The notes under the pieces: generated by a model
What the model was told of the DNA's origin: nothing
The model's input: only the letters and a program-made list of their open reading frames with translations
Databases searched by the model: none
Program-made: the position numbers and the translations under genes
Part shown: one piece after another, positions 49,798 to 58,529 of the stretch
Numbering within the stretch: position 1 is the stretch's first letter
Layout: each line of letters opens with the position of its first letter
NCBI RefSeq assembly: GCF_002846575.1
Contig: NZ_PJND01000009.1
Location: 284,331 to 348,330, forward strand
From: Flavobacterium lindanitolerans
GTDB lineage: Bacteria > Bacteroidota > Bacteroidia > Flavobacteriales > Flavobacteriaceae
Direction: 5' to 3'
DNA length: 64,000 nucleotides

Positions 49798-51867
49798 CTA
49801 TGGATTTAACAATTTTTCCAAAATAGCTTTCTCATTATCCGGCAATGATGGCAGAAGTTCTAAATAGTATAATCTGTAGCGTTCTTTTTTGGTCAGTTCC
49901 CGTATTTTATCTCTTGCAAATTTGGAAAACTGCCATTTGTGATGGGTCAGCGGATTGACAAGCGCTTTTAAAACATTTGTGTCATTCCCATTTATATACA
50001 AAAGATTGGTTATGGCATTCTGTCGAATTGAACTCTCATAATCAGGTGAAGTATAATCTAAGAGTTCATCATAATAAGCAGGTTTGTGTTCAGGTTCAAA
50101 ATCTTTTGTTGCCAGGGCCATTGTGAGCCATAGGATTCTAAGATTTTTATCATTCATGCCAATCCAGTTACGGGATTTGTCAAGATATTTGGCACGGTCA
50201 TCCGGAAACTGTGACCATAAAACATTTAAGGCAATTTCTTTTGTCACATACGATTTGTCATCCAAAAAAGTTTCAAAATCAGGCCTGAATGATTCCGGAA
50301 ACTGGTTGAGTGTTTTTGCTACAGCCTGCCTTACTTTAATATTGTTTGACTGCATGGCCTGTCTGATAATAGGTTCCTTTTCAGAAAAATCTACAGATTG
50401 TAACTGAAAAAGTATTTCTTCCTTTACCGGATAATAGACATCAGATACTATTGTTTCCGCAAAGACCTGCTGTTTCTCCGCCAAAGGCTTTTCTGCCATT
50501 GAAAGTACATTTAAATATTGTTCAATGAATTTATTTTTCTTCAATATTCCTAAAGCTTCTGCTACTTCAAATCCGGATTGTTCAAGCCAAACCTGTTGGA
50601 ATTTCCTGGTATCATAATTAGAGACAGCATTAATTTCTGCTAAAAAATTAGCCGTACTGACATTTTTAAATGCATATTTTTCAAGGTACTTTTTAACGGC
50701 CTTGTTAAAGTTTTTTGCGCCTATATTTTCTCTTAGTACATGCAAGGCCCAGGCTCCTTTTTGATAGAATGTTAGAGAACTTGCTTTTTCATTTAGCAGC
50801 GGAATCGTATCAGTTTTAGAGGCCTGTTGCAGCCTTTCGGCGATTTCATAAAGCTGCCAGTTAAAATGGTCTTCTCCAAACAGCTCTCTTTCTGCCAGTA
50901 GAGCATAATAGGTTGCAAATCCTTCCTGCAGCCAATGATGCTTTCCTGAAGTGGCCGTAATTAAGTCTCCAAACCATTGATGGGCCAGTTCGTGGGCATT
51001 TACGTTAATATAATTCCTATCATTATAACCTATTTCGTCCACCACATAATCCTCAGAAAAAATAGTGGCTGTCGTATTTTCCATTCCGCCATACAAAAAA
51101 TCTCTTACAGGAACCTGACGGTAAATTCCCCATGGATATCTGACTCCTATTTCTTTCTCAAGAAAGTCAAAAATAGCCTTGTTGTATTTGTAGGTATATT
51201 CAAATTTTGAAGCATCTTCTTTAGAAAGGTACATTTCCAAAGGCGTACCGGAGGCAGTCGTTTCGGTTTGTTTTGCAAATTTTCCAATAGCAAGCATGAC
51301 TAGATAGGAACTCATGGGCTTTTCCATCTGGTACTCCCATTGTTTTTCATTTCCTTTATCCGACACGCTTTTTAATTTTCCATTAGACAAGACTTCAAAA
51401 TCTTTGTCGTATGAAATACTCAATCCAAAGACGACTTTTTCATTTACTTCGTCAAAACTCGGTAGCCAATGGCTGGTATATTTCCCTTGTCCCTGTGTCC
51501 ATATTTGAAGGTGTTCCTTTTCTCCTATAAAATACAATGTCTGCTTCGGAAAGGCTTCATACTCAAATGTCAGCGTATTTTTCCCTTTCTTAAAGCCTTT
51601 GTAGAGCTGCAATTCTTTACCTGAATTTTTAAATTCCGTAACGGCATTGTTAACCTTCAGATTTGAAAAAGCCATATTCCTGGCATCAATACGGATAGTG
51701 TCAATGGCTGAAAGTACTTCAAAGGTATAGGTCACTTGTCCCGATATTTTTTTATGGGATGGATCTAAAGCAAGCGTAGCATTTAAGGTTTTAAAATCAA
51801 CCTTTTGGAACTGCTGTGAAAAAAGACAAGAAGGAACAAGAAGGAAAGTATATAGTAATCGTCTCAT
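49798..51867 (-). CDS. M1-family aminopeptidase with C-terminal HEAT-like repeats
   Basis: This 689-residue protein has a signal peptide (1 to about 18, ending CLFSQ). It contains the exopeptidase motif GGMEN (260-264), the zinc site HELAH (292-296) and the third ligand Glu315 in WLQEGFATYY. The N-terminal beta domain is typical of M1 peptidases, and the C-terminal helical part (about 460-689) has HEAT-like repeats. It removes N-terminal amino acids from peptides in the periplasm or at the cell surface. A minus-strand TAACTTTG box lies 20 bases upstream. Confidence 0.93.
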   Translation of the reverse strand: MRRLLYTFLLVPSCLFSQQFQKVDFKTLNATLALDPSHKKISGQVTYTFEVLSAIDTIRIDARNMAFSNLKVNNAVTEFKNSGKELQLYKGFKKGKNTLTFEYEAFPKQTLYFIGEKEHLQIWTQGQGKYTSHWLPSFDEVNEKVVFGLSISYDKDFEVLSNGKLKSVSDKGNEKQWEYQMEKPMSSYLVMLAIGKFAKQTETTASGTPLEMYLSKEDASKFEYTYKYNKAIFDFLEKEIGVRYPWGIYRQVPVRDFLYGGMENTTATIFSEDYVVDEIGYNDRNYINVNAHELAHQWFGDLITATSGKHHWLQEGFATYYALLAERELFGEDHFNWQLYEIAERLQQASKTDTIPLLNEKASSLTFYQKGAWALHVLRENIGAKNFNKAVKKYLEKYAFKNVSTANFLAEINAVSNYDTRKFQQVWLEQSGFEVAEALGILKKNKFIEQYLNVLSMAEKPLAEKQQVFAETIVSDVYYPVKEEILFQLQSVDFSEKEPIIRQAMQSNNIKVRQAVAKTLNQFPESFRPDFETFLDDKSYVTKEIALNVLWSQFPDDRAKYLDKSRNWIGMNDKNLRILWLTMALATKDFEPEHKPAYYDELLDYTSPDYESSIRQNAITNLLYINGNDTNVLKALVNPLTHHKWQFSKFARDKIRELTKKERYRLYYLELLPSLPDNEKAILEKLLNP

Positions 51868-51886
51868 TTTAAAAATATCTTGATTT

Positions 51887-51894
51887 CAAAGTTA
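51887..51894 (-). promoter_or_regulatory. -7 element of the M1 peptidase gene
   Basis: Minus strand TAACTTTG is an exact TAnnTTTG match, with a CAA (TTG) 15 bases further upstream, slightly short spacing. Confidence 0.5.
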
Positions 51895-51993
51895 CGAAGG
51901 TTTCAGAAACAATTGCTGTTCCTTTCTGAAGAACTTTTTTGATTCGGATTGCGATGGATTTGCTATATTGTATCGCAAAAACCTATCATAATT

Positions 51994-52497
51994 ATGGTTG
52001 ATAAAAATCCTGATTTGCAAAAAACAGTTCAATTCCTGGAGGGAATTGGTATACCGGTTACTGAAAAAAAACTGGATGACAGTACTTTCCTTCCCGGATT
52101 GGCTTTGGGTCCCGGAGTTATCTATGTCGATTACGAAAAGCTAAAATATCCCGGCGACCTGTTACACGAAGCAGGGCATCTGGCTGTTGCTACCCCCGCA
52201 GAAAGAAATGTTGCAGGAACCCAACAAATGGCTCCGGAATGGCCCACACAGGGAGAAGAAATCGCAGCCATGCTTTGGTCTTATGCCGCTGTAAAACATA
52301 TAGAACTGCCTGTAGAATTTGTATTTCATCCTAATGGCTATAAGGATAATTCTGAGTGGCTGATTTCTAATTTCGACAGTGAGAATTATATCGGATTGCC
52401 ATTGCTGGAATGGGCAGGTTTGGCTTATAGAAAAGAACGTGCCCTAAAAGAAGGAAAGCAGGCTTTTCCTGTAATGACAAAATGGTTAAGAGAATAG
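51994..52497 (+). CDS. Small HExxH-containing protein of unknown function
   Basis: The ATG at 51994 gives 167 residues; an upstream frame from 51949 adds a poor 15-residue extension. The protein is soluble, with a metalloprotease-like H58EAGH62 motif in GDLLHEAGHLAVATPAERN and a following EEIAAMLWSYAAVKHIELP region containing a possible third-ligand Glu. I do not recognise a characterised family. It could be a small zincin or a protein that uses the motif only for metal binding. The next gene, a 2-oxoglutarate oxygenase-like protein, starts five bases after its stop, so the two form a unit. Confidence 0.75.
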   Translation: MVDKNPDLQKTVQFLEGIGIPVTEKKLDDSTFLPGLALGPGVIYVDYEKLKYPGDLLHEAGHLAVATPAERNVAGTQQMAPEWPTQGEEIAAMLWSYAAVKHIELPVEFVFHPNGYKDNSEWLISNFDSENYIGLPLLEWAGLAYRKERALKEGKQAFPVMTKWLRE

Positions 52498-52501
52498 CAC
52501 C

Positions 52502-53188
52502 ATGGAAAATTTAGTACGCTCCATAAAATTCCCATTGTTTTTTGATACCGAAAGGCTTAAAAACGACCTTAGTAAAATTATTGATAAAAATTGGACAGCC
52601 CATTATAATGCCAGGGATTATACAGGCGAATGGACTTCCATAGCCCTAATGTCTGAAAGTGGAAAATCAGACCAGATTTATGCCTCGCCCGTTTCTGAAA
52701 AACTGGTACCTACTGAAATTTTAAATTCCTGTACCTATTTCCAAGAAATCCTTGATAGTTTACTATTTGAAAAAACAGCTGTCCGTTTATTACGACTGGC
52801 TGTTGGTGCCGAAGTGAAACCACACAGCGACAATTGTCTTGGTTATGAAGATGGCTGTTTTAGATTGCATATCCCGGTAATTACCAACAGCGAAGTCGAA
52901 TTTATTTTGGATGGAAACCGGTTAGTGATGAATGAAGGCGAATGTTGGTATATTGACGCTAATTTTACGCATTCTGTTGCCAATCGTGGCAATGCAGACC
53001 GCATTCATTTAGTTATTGACGGATTAAGAAATGCATGGACGGACGAATTATTCTTCAAAGAAGCCAAACCTGACGGATTTATAAAACCGGAAGCCACCAT
53101 AAGTGACGAACAAAAAAGACTGATGATAGCCGAACTGCAACGCATGAATACGCCTGCCGCCTTAGAACTATTAAAAACTCTGGAATAA
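52502..53188 (+). CDS. Aspartyl/asparaginyl beta-hydroxylase-domain protein
   Basis: This 228-residue protein has a double-stranded beta-helix domain with GAEVKPHSDNCLGYEDG (His108, Asp110), GECWYIDANFTHSVANRG (His157) and Arg167 in ADRIHLVIDG. These match the iron and 2-oxoglutarate sites of Asp/Asn hydroxylase-like oxygenases. The expected reaction is 2-oxoglutarate-dependent hydroxylation; the substrate is unknown. It has no signal or membrane segment, so it is cytosolic. It is coupled to the HExxH gene and may act with it. An AAAG microsatellite follows. Confidence 0.85.
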   Translation: MENLVRSIKFPLFFDTERLKNDLSKIIDKNWTAHYNARDYTGEWTSIALMSESGKSDQIYASPVSEKLVPTEILNSCTYFQEILDSLLFEKTAVRLLRLAVGAEVKPHSDNCLGYEDGCFRLHIPVITNSEVEFILDGNRLVMNEGECWYIDANFTHSVANRGNADRIHLVIDGLRNAWTDELFFKEAKPDGFIKPEATISDEQKRLMIAELQRMNTPAALELLKTLE

Positions 53189-53192
53189 GCTA

Positions 53193-53212
53193 AAAGAAAG
53201 AAAGAAAGAAAG
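53193..53212 (+). repeat. Tetranucleotide microsatellite (AAAG)5
   Basis: Five exact AAAG units directly follow the hydroxylase stop codon. They are outside coding sequence. Confidence 0.9.
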
Positions 53213-53231
53213 AACTATCCCACTTCTCCAT

Positions 53232-53282
53232 CTTTGCAACTCTGCGCCTTTGCGAGAGAAAATTGCACGCAAAGGCGCAGAG
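53232..53282. repeat. Palindromic CTTTGCGN-octamer element (copy 2)
   Basis: The left arm is three octamers in perfect 8-bp register, CTTTGCAA, CTCTGCGC, CTTTGCGA. A perfect 15-bp inverted repeat (53240-53254 with 53268-53282) encloses a 13-nt loop. It lies between convergent genes and may double as a terminator. Confidence 0.85.
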
Positions 53283-53294
53283 CCGCTAAGCTAA

Positions 53295-54989
53295 TTATTT
53301 TTCGACCACCGTATTTTCCATAACCAGCACATCAAGGTCTGTTATTCCAAACAAATAGAGTGCTTCTTCTGGCGTTTCAACTATAGGCATCCCTTTCTTA
53401 TTCAGGCTGGTATTAAGCAAAACGGCAATACCTGTCTTCTTATAAAAGGCTTCTATAAGCTTGGCAAACCTGGGATTCCAGCTTTCTTCTACGGTTTGTA
53501 CCCGGGCCGAACCGTCTTCATGCGTGACATTTTTTAATTCTTTATAATGTATTTCACGCGTTCTGTCAACCAGAATCATATACGGACTATAACGTGCCGA
53601 TTCAAAATATTCACCAACTTTAGATTTCAATACAGCCGGTGCAAAAGGGCGAAAATCTTCCCGAAACTTAATATCCAGATTAATATGGTCTTTCATTTTT
53701 TCAATACCGGGATGTGCTAGAATACTCCTCCTCCCTAAAGCTCTTGGCCCAAACTCTGAACCGGATTGAAACCAGGCTATGGTTTTTCCTTCTTTTAGTT
53801 TTGCTGCGCAATAATCCAACAACTCCTCTTCATTGGGTATTCTTTTCGGGACATATTTTTTGTTTTCTTCTTTTTGGAATGCAGCATCAATTTCTGCTTC
53901 AGAATACGGCCTCCCAAAACAGGTGCTGCCATCATGAGGCATTTTTGGCATTTTCAAATATTCTAACCAGCCATAATAAGCACAACCCAAAGCCAGACCA
54001 TTATCTCCGGCAGCAGGCTCAAAATAAATTTCGCGGACAATTCCGGAATCCTGCAGTTTTGCATTGGCCACGGCATTAAGTGCTACACCTCCGGTATAGC
54101 AAAGATTGGAATGGGGAAACTTTTCCAACCGGTTATGGATGCACTGCAATACGCCTTTTTCTACCTGTTCCTGTGCCCAGCGTGCAATGTTGGCATAGTA
54201 TTCAAAATGTTCTTTAAAATATTCATATCCGGTTGACGGATTATCAAATTTTTTCTTCCAATCTTCCTTAACAAATAAATTTCCCGATTGAAATTCAAAA
54301 GCCTCAAAATCATATATGCCGGATTTCCCATACGGAGCCAATCCCATCAACTTGCCCACATCATCCATATCGCCAAAAACATAATTGCTTACGGACGCAT
54401 AAAAACCACCAATAGAGTGTTGGGTCGTAGGTAGTGAAAAGTTACCGGATTGATTCGACATTACACTAAAATCCTTGACTAAAGGCACTAACTTTTGTCC
54501 GTCAAAATGATAAAAGCTATCTTTTTCACAAAGCATCCTTACCTCGTTTAAATATTCAGGAGCAATCTGTTTCTCCTGCTCGGGATGCAATTTTAAAAAC
54601 TGCTCAAGTGGGCTTCCACAACCATCAATTACCATCACATTGCATTCCGAAAAAGGAGAAGTTCCTACTGCGCTGTAGGCATGGGCTAAATGATGAGAAA
54701 TATCTATAATCCTGATTTTTTCATGACCTGAAAAAATCCGCTCTCCTTTAAAATAATTCCGGTTCGGGATGTCAAAATTGGCACATTGAACTACAAGAGC
54801 AAGGTCATCTAATCCTATTCCTTCAGCATCCAGACAATATTGTATCGCCAGCGTGTCATTACCTCCATCATGCTTTTTGCGGCTCAAACGTTCTTTTTCG
54901 ATACCTACACAAACACGCCCGTCTTTGAGTAAAACTGCCGAACCGTTATGTGAAAGACCTGTTCCCAGGATATATATAGGTTTTGCCAT
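53295..54989 (-). CDS. Carbamoyltransferase, NodU/CmcH family
   Basis: This 564-residue protein has two domains. The N-terminal Kae1/actin-like domain contains GTGLSHNGSAVLLKDGRV, the ISHHLAHAYSAVG motif with metal-binding His, VIDGCGSP and YTGGVALN. The C-terminal YrdC-related domain has GPRALGRRSILAHP and LNTSLNKKGMPIVETPEEAL. These enzymes make carbamoyl-adenylate from carbamoyl phosphate and ATP and transfer the carbamoyl group to a hydroxyl of a secondary metabolite or sugar. No natural-product or nodulation genes are nearby, so the acceptor is unknown. It is monocistronic. Confidence 0.92.
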   Translation of the reverse strand: MAKPIYILGTGLSHNGSAVLLKDGRVCVGIEKERLSRKKHDGGNDTLAIQYCLDAEGIGLDDLALVVQCANFDIPNRNYFKGERIFSGHEKIRIIDISHHLAHAYSAVGTSPFSECNVMVIDGCGSPLEQFLKLHPEQEKQIAPEYLNEVRMLCEKDSFYHFDGQKLVPLVKDFSVMSNQSGNFSLPTTQHSIGGFYASVSNYVFGDMDDVGKLMGLAPYGKSGIYDFEAFEFQSGNLFVKEDWKKKFDNPSTGYEYFKEHFEYYANIARWAQEQVEKGVLQCIHNRLEKFPHSNLCYTGGVALNAVANAKLQDSGIVREIYFEPAAGDNGLALGCAYYGWLEYLKMPKMPHDGSTCFGRPYSEAEIDAAFQKEENKKYVPKRIPNEEELLDYCAAKLKEGKTIAWFQSGSEFGPRALGRRSILAHPGIEKMKDHINLDIKFREDFRPFAPAVLKSKVGEYFESARYSPYMILVDRTREIHYKELKNVTHEDGSARVQTVEESWNPRFAKLIEAFYKKTGIAVLLNTSLNKKGMPIVETPEEALYLFGITDLDVLVMENTVVEK

Positions 54990-55014
54990 AATTTTGATTC
55001 CTATTTCTAAATTT

Positions 55015-55022
55015 CAAATATA
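55015..55022 (-). promoter_or_regulatory. -7 element of the carbamoyltransferase gene
   Basis: Minus strand TATATTTG, an exact TAnnTTTG match 26 bases before the start. The nearest TTTG upstream is at a short 14-nt spacing. Confidence 0.45.
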
Positions 55023-55146
55023 TCATTTTCTTTAGCCAAAATCTTACTTTTATAAATCAAAACCGCAATTGAGGAATCTGTTTTCCAATCAAAATACCAT
55101 TTTATAGTTTTCAATTAATGGCTTATATTCGTGTTTTCATATAGCA

Positions 55147-57252
55147 ATGCAAAACAATTTATTAGAAACCCCTATTGAATACCTAAAAGGCGTCGGGCCA
55201 GCCCGCGGCGAATTGCTTCGCAAAGAATTAGGCATTCACAAATATGGAGACCTGATAAATTTATTCCCAAACCGATATATTGACCGCACACGTTATTACA
55301 AAATAAATGAACTGCAGAATACCAATGCTGAAGTCCAGATCATTGGAAAGATTATCCACATCAAAACCGTTGAGCAAAAAAAAGGAAAACGCCTTGTTGC
55401 TACTTTTGTTGACGAAACGGGAGAAATGGAACTGGTTTGGTTTCAGGGACAAAAATGGATACGTGAAAATTTAAAGCTGAATACCGTATATGTTATTTTT
55501 GGGAAATGTACTTCATTCAATGGCCAATTCAATATGGCACATCCCGAAATGGAATTGCTTGCAGAACATGAGCAGAACCTTCGTTCTGCCATGCAACCCG
55601 TTTATCCTTCTACGGAGAAACTGACCCAAAGAGGAATTTCAAACCGCACGATTAACAAAATCATGCAACAGCTTTTTATTGAAACGCAAGCCGCTTTTAA
55701 GGAGCCACTGCCTAATTATCTTCTGGAAGAATTAAAGCTGATTCCAAAAAATGCTGCGCTGTTCAACATCCATTTCCCTAAAAGCCCTGACTTACTGGCC
55801 AAAGCACAATTCCGATTAAAATTTGAAGAATTGTTTTTTATACAACTGCAGCTCATTACAAAAAATCTGATTCGAAAGAATAAAATCAAAGGGCATCCTT
55901 TTGAAAAAGTAGGCGTCTATTTTAATGATTTCTATAACAATCATTTGCCTTTTGACCTGACTAATGCTCAAAAAAGAGTGCTGAAAGAAATCCGGAACGA
56001 TATGGGAAATCCCGCACAGATGAACCGTTTACTGCAAGGTGACGTGGGTTCCGGAAAAACTATTGTGGCTTTAATGAGCATGTTATTGGCACTTGACAAC
56101 GGATTTCAGGCCTGTCTTATGGCACCTACAGAAATTCTGGCAAACCAACATTTTAACGGATTGATGGAATTGGCTAAACCTTTGAATATAAATATCAAAT
56201 TGCTAACAGGTTCCACTAAAACTTCAGATAGAAAAATCATTCATGAAGAACTGGAAAATGGCAGTTTGCATATCCTTATTGGCACTCATGCCCTGTTAGA
56301 AGACAAAGTGAAATTCCATAATTTAGGTCTTGCTATTATTGACGAGCAGCATCGTTTTGGAGTAGAACAACGTTCCAAACTTTGGAAAAAGAACGAAATT
56401 CCTCCTCACGTTCTGGTCATGACGGCAACACCAATTCCAAGAACATTGGCCATGAGTTTATATGGCGACCTTGATATTTCTGTAATCGATGAACTCCCAC
56501 CGGGAAGAAAACCCATTCAAACCGTACACCGTTATGACTCCAGCCGATTAAAAGTCTGGAAATTCATCCGGGACGAAATAGAAAAAGGAAGGCAGATTTA
56601 TATCGTTTATCCCCTGATTCAGGAATCAGAAAGCATGGATTATAAAGACCTTATGGATGGTTACGAAAGTATTTCAAGAGATTTTCCTTTGCCAAAATAC
56701 AGTGTGAGCATTGTACACGGAAAAATGAAACCGGCCGATAAGGACTCCGAAATGCAACGCTTTTCGCAAGGCAAAACCAATATTATGGTAGCCACAACCG
56801 TTATTGAAGTCGGGGTGAATGTCCCAAACGCCAGTGTTATGATTATTGAAAGTGCAGAACGCTTTGGCTTGTCACAATTGCACCAGCTTCGCGGACGCGT
56901 AGGTCGTGGTGCGGAACAAAGTTATTGCATACTGATGACAGGTCATAAATTAAGCAATGATAGTAAAATTCGCATGGAAACGATGACAAAAACTAATGAC
57001 GGATTTGAAATAGCCGAAGTTGATTTAAAACTTCGTGGGCCGGGTGATATTATGGGAACCCAGCAAAGCGGTGTATTGAACCTGCAAATAGCTGATTTGG
57101 TAAAAGACCGGGAAATTCTGCAATTGGCCAGACATTGTGCCGTTAAGTTATTAAAAGACGATGCACCAATGGTAAAACCGGAACATCAGAACCTGCGTCA
57201 GGCTTTTATCGAAATGTCAAAAAAGAAGAATATTTGGAACTATATCAGTTAA
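55147..57252 (+). CDS. recG: ATP-dependent DNA helicase RecG
   Basis: This 701-residue protein has the RecG layout: an N-terminal wedge/OB-fold domain (about 20-160; LLETPIEYLKGVGPARGELL, VEQKKGKRLVATFVDETGEMELVWFQGQ), helicase domain 1 with GDVGSGKTIVA and DEQHRFGVEQR, and domain 2 with ATTVIEVGVNVPNA and the GRVGRG motif. The C-terminal TRG region includes FGLSQLHQLRGRVGRG and LKLRGPGDIMGTQQSG. RecG regresses stalled replication forks and branch-migrates Holliday junctions. The bestrophin gene follows after 22 bases, likely co-transcribed. Confidence 0.96.
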   Translation: MQNNLLETPIEYLKGVGPARGELLRKELGIHKYGDLINLFPNRYIDRTRYYKINELQNTNAEVQIIGKIIHIKTVEQKKGKRLVATFVDETGEMELVWFQGQKWIRENLKLNTVYVIFGKCTSFNGQFNMAHPEMELLAEHEQNLRSAMQPVYPSTEKLTQRGISNRTINKIMQQLFIETQAAFKEPLPNYLLEELKLIPKNAALFNIHFPKSPDLLAKAQFRLKFEELFFIQLQLITKNLIRKNKIKGHPFEKVGVYFNDFYNNHLPFDLTNAQKRVLKEIRNDMGNPAQMNRLLQGDVGSGKTIVALMSMLLALDNGFQACLMAPTEILANQHFNGLMELAKPLNINIKLLTGSTKTSDRKIIHEELENGSLHILIGTHALLEDKVKFHNLGLAIIDEQHRFGVEQRSKLWKKNEIPPHVLVMTATPIPRTLAMSLYGDLDISVIDELPPGRKPIQTVHRYDSSRLKVWKFIRDEIEKGRQIYIVYPLIQESESMDYKDLMDGYESISRDFPLPKYSVSIVHGKMKPADKDSEMQRFSQGKTNIMVATTVIEVGVNVPNASVMIIESAERFGLSQLHQLRGRVGRGAEQSYCILMTGHKLSNDSKIRMETMTKTNDGFEIAEVDLKLRGPGDIMGTQQSGVLNLQIADLVKDREILQLARHCAVKLLKDDAPMVKPEHQNLRQAFIEMSKKKNIWNYIS

Positions 57253-57274
57253 GAACCCTTAAACCTCAAAATAC

Positions 57275-58141
57275 ATGATTTCATACAACCCTAAAGAATG
57301 GCTTTCGTTTATCTTCTACTTTCATAAGGGCGATACTTTCCGGAAGCTTTTCTGGATAATGATTCTTATCGCCCTCTATTCAGCCGGAATTGCCTATCTG
57401 GAATTGGAGTACTGGAAGCTGTCTGCCAATAGCCTTGTGAAAAACATAACGGTAATGCACAACATGCTCGGGTTTGTCATTTCCCTTTTATTGGTGTTCC
57501 GAACCAATACCGCTTATGACCGTTGGTGGGAAGGTAGAAAAATGTGGGGCGCATTGGTTAACAACAGCCGTAATCTGGCTATAAAGTTGTCCGTAATGCT
57601 GACGGATAAAGAAGACAAAGAGTTCTTCAAGAAAATCATCCCTGCCTATGCTTCTGTGCTAAACCTGCATTTAAAGATGGAAAGTATCAGCCATGAGCTT
57701 TTTGACGATAAAACCTTATCACAAGACCATTACAAGCACAAACCTAACCAGATAGCCAAAACAATGATACAGCGCATCAACGAAATGTATAAGGATGGGA
57801 AAATTACCGGCGACCAGCTCATTGTCCTGAATGCCGAAATACAATCTTTTACTGATATCTGTGGTGCTTGCGAAAGAATCAAAAACACTCCTATTCCCTA
57901 TTCCTACAGTGCCTTTATTAAAAAATTCATCTTTACGTATGTACTGACATTACCCTTTGGCTATGTTTTCCAATTGGGCTACTATGTCATTCCTGTAGTT
58001 GTTTTTATCTTTTATGTACTGGCGAGTTTGGAGCTTATTGCAGAAGAAATTGAAGACCCTTTCGGAAATGACCCGAATGACCTGCCAACACAGAAGATTT
58101 CTGAAAACATTCAAAAAAATGTGGAGGAATTGATTTATTAA
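57275..58141 (+). CDS. Bestrophin-family ion channel protein
   Basis: This 288-residue protein has four membrane segments, with the family signature FRTNTAYDRWWEGRKMWGALVNNSRNLA (about 73-100), a central cytosolic helical region and the C-terminal pair (IFTYVLTLPFGYVFQLGYYVIPVVVFIFYVLASLELIAEEIEDPFGNDPNDLP). Bacterial bestrophins form pentameric channels; some conduct cations, unlike the anion-selective animal forms. The EDPFGNDPNDLP end is strongly conserved. It follows recG by 22 bases, but the functional link is unclear. Confidence 0.93.
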   Translation: MISYNPKEWLSFIFYFHKGDTFRKLFWIMILIALYSAGIAYLELEYWKLSANSLVKNITVMHNMLGFVISLLLVFRTNTAYDRWWEGRKMWGALVNNSRNLAIKLSVMLTDKEDKEFFKKIIPAYASVLNLHLKMESISHELFDDKTLSQDHYKHKPNQIAKTMIQRINEMYKDGKITGDQLIVLNAEIQSFTDICGACERIKNTPIPYSYSAFIKKFIFTYVLTLPFGYVFQLGYYVIPVVVFIFYVLASLELIAEEIEDPFGNDPNDLPTQKISENIQKNVEELIY

Positions 58142-58167
58142 TAGCTCGTTTAAGTGATTATTGCCAC

Positions 58168-58226
58168 TATTGCGACTCCGGATCTTTGTGTAAAAATGTT
58201 GATCGCAAAGGCGCAGTGTCGCAAAG
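58168..58226. repeat. Degenerate CTTTGCGN palindromic element (copy 3)
   Basis: The left arm octamers are TATTGCGA, CTCCGGAT, CTTTGTGT in 8-bp register; the right arm (58204-58226) is CGCAAAG, GCGCAGTG, TCGCAAAG. The arms still pair but with several mismatches, implying an older copy. Confidence 0.7.
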
Positions 58227-58278
58227 AAAGTAATTGAAGTGAATATTCTTTTTTATCTTCTTTTTGATGATAACTCTT

Positions 58279-58385
58279 TAAATCTGTGTCATCCTTTTAA
58301 TCTGCGGCTAAAAGTTACTAAGCAGTTAAGGGTCCCGTAGCACTAAGTTTATGTGATTTTGGGTAAAAGAGAAAGTCGTTAACCT
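58279..58385 (-). repeat. Composite octamer element, copy 8 (minus strand)
   Basis: On the minus strand: CTTTCTCTTTTACCC lead, CACATAAA, four degenerate units at 58347-58315 (CTTAGTGC, TACGGGAC, CCTTAACTG with one extra base, CTTAGTAA), then CTTTT and AGCCGCAGATTAAAAGGATG, ACACAGATT. The full module order matches copies 1-6 although it lies more than 30 kb away. Confidence 0.75.
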
Positions 58386-58481
58386 CTTAAATCCGTACCA
58401 ACATTTAATATGTAAGTAAAATAGAAATTTATAATCCAAAAGCTTTTTATATTCAGGCATAAAGTTCTGGTTTATTAGCAT

Positions 58482-58514
58482 AAAAAAGTCGAAGCAATGC
58501 TTCGACTTTTTTAT
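58482..58514. terminator. Strong terminator after kup
   Basis: AAAAAAGTCGAAGC, loop AAT, GCTTCGACTTTTTT: a 14-bp stem with A and T runs on both sides, 16 bases from the kup stop. Confidence 0.88.
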
Positions 58515-58529
58515 TTATTTCTATCAAGA

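Larger units (their letters stand above)
58142..58529. other. 388-base intergenic region with two repeat families and a terminator
   Basis: This gap holds the palindromic element at 58168-58226, the composite octamer element at 58279-58385 (minus strand) and the kup terminator (58482-58514). The remaining sequence (about 58386-58481) shows nothing recognisable. Confidence 0.65.

Noticed and set aside
53295..54989. Natural-product or nodulation gene cluster around the carbamoyltransferase
   Set aside because: Neighbours are an oxygenase pair on the opposite strand and recG; no synthase, transporter or tailoring genes are present.
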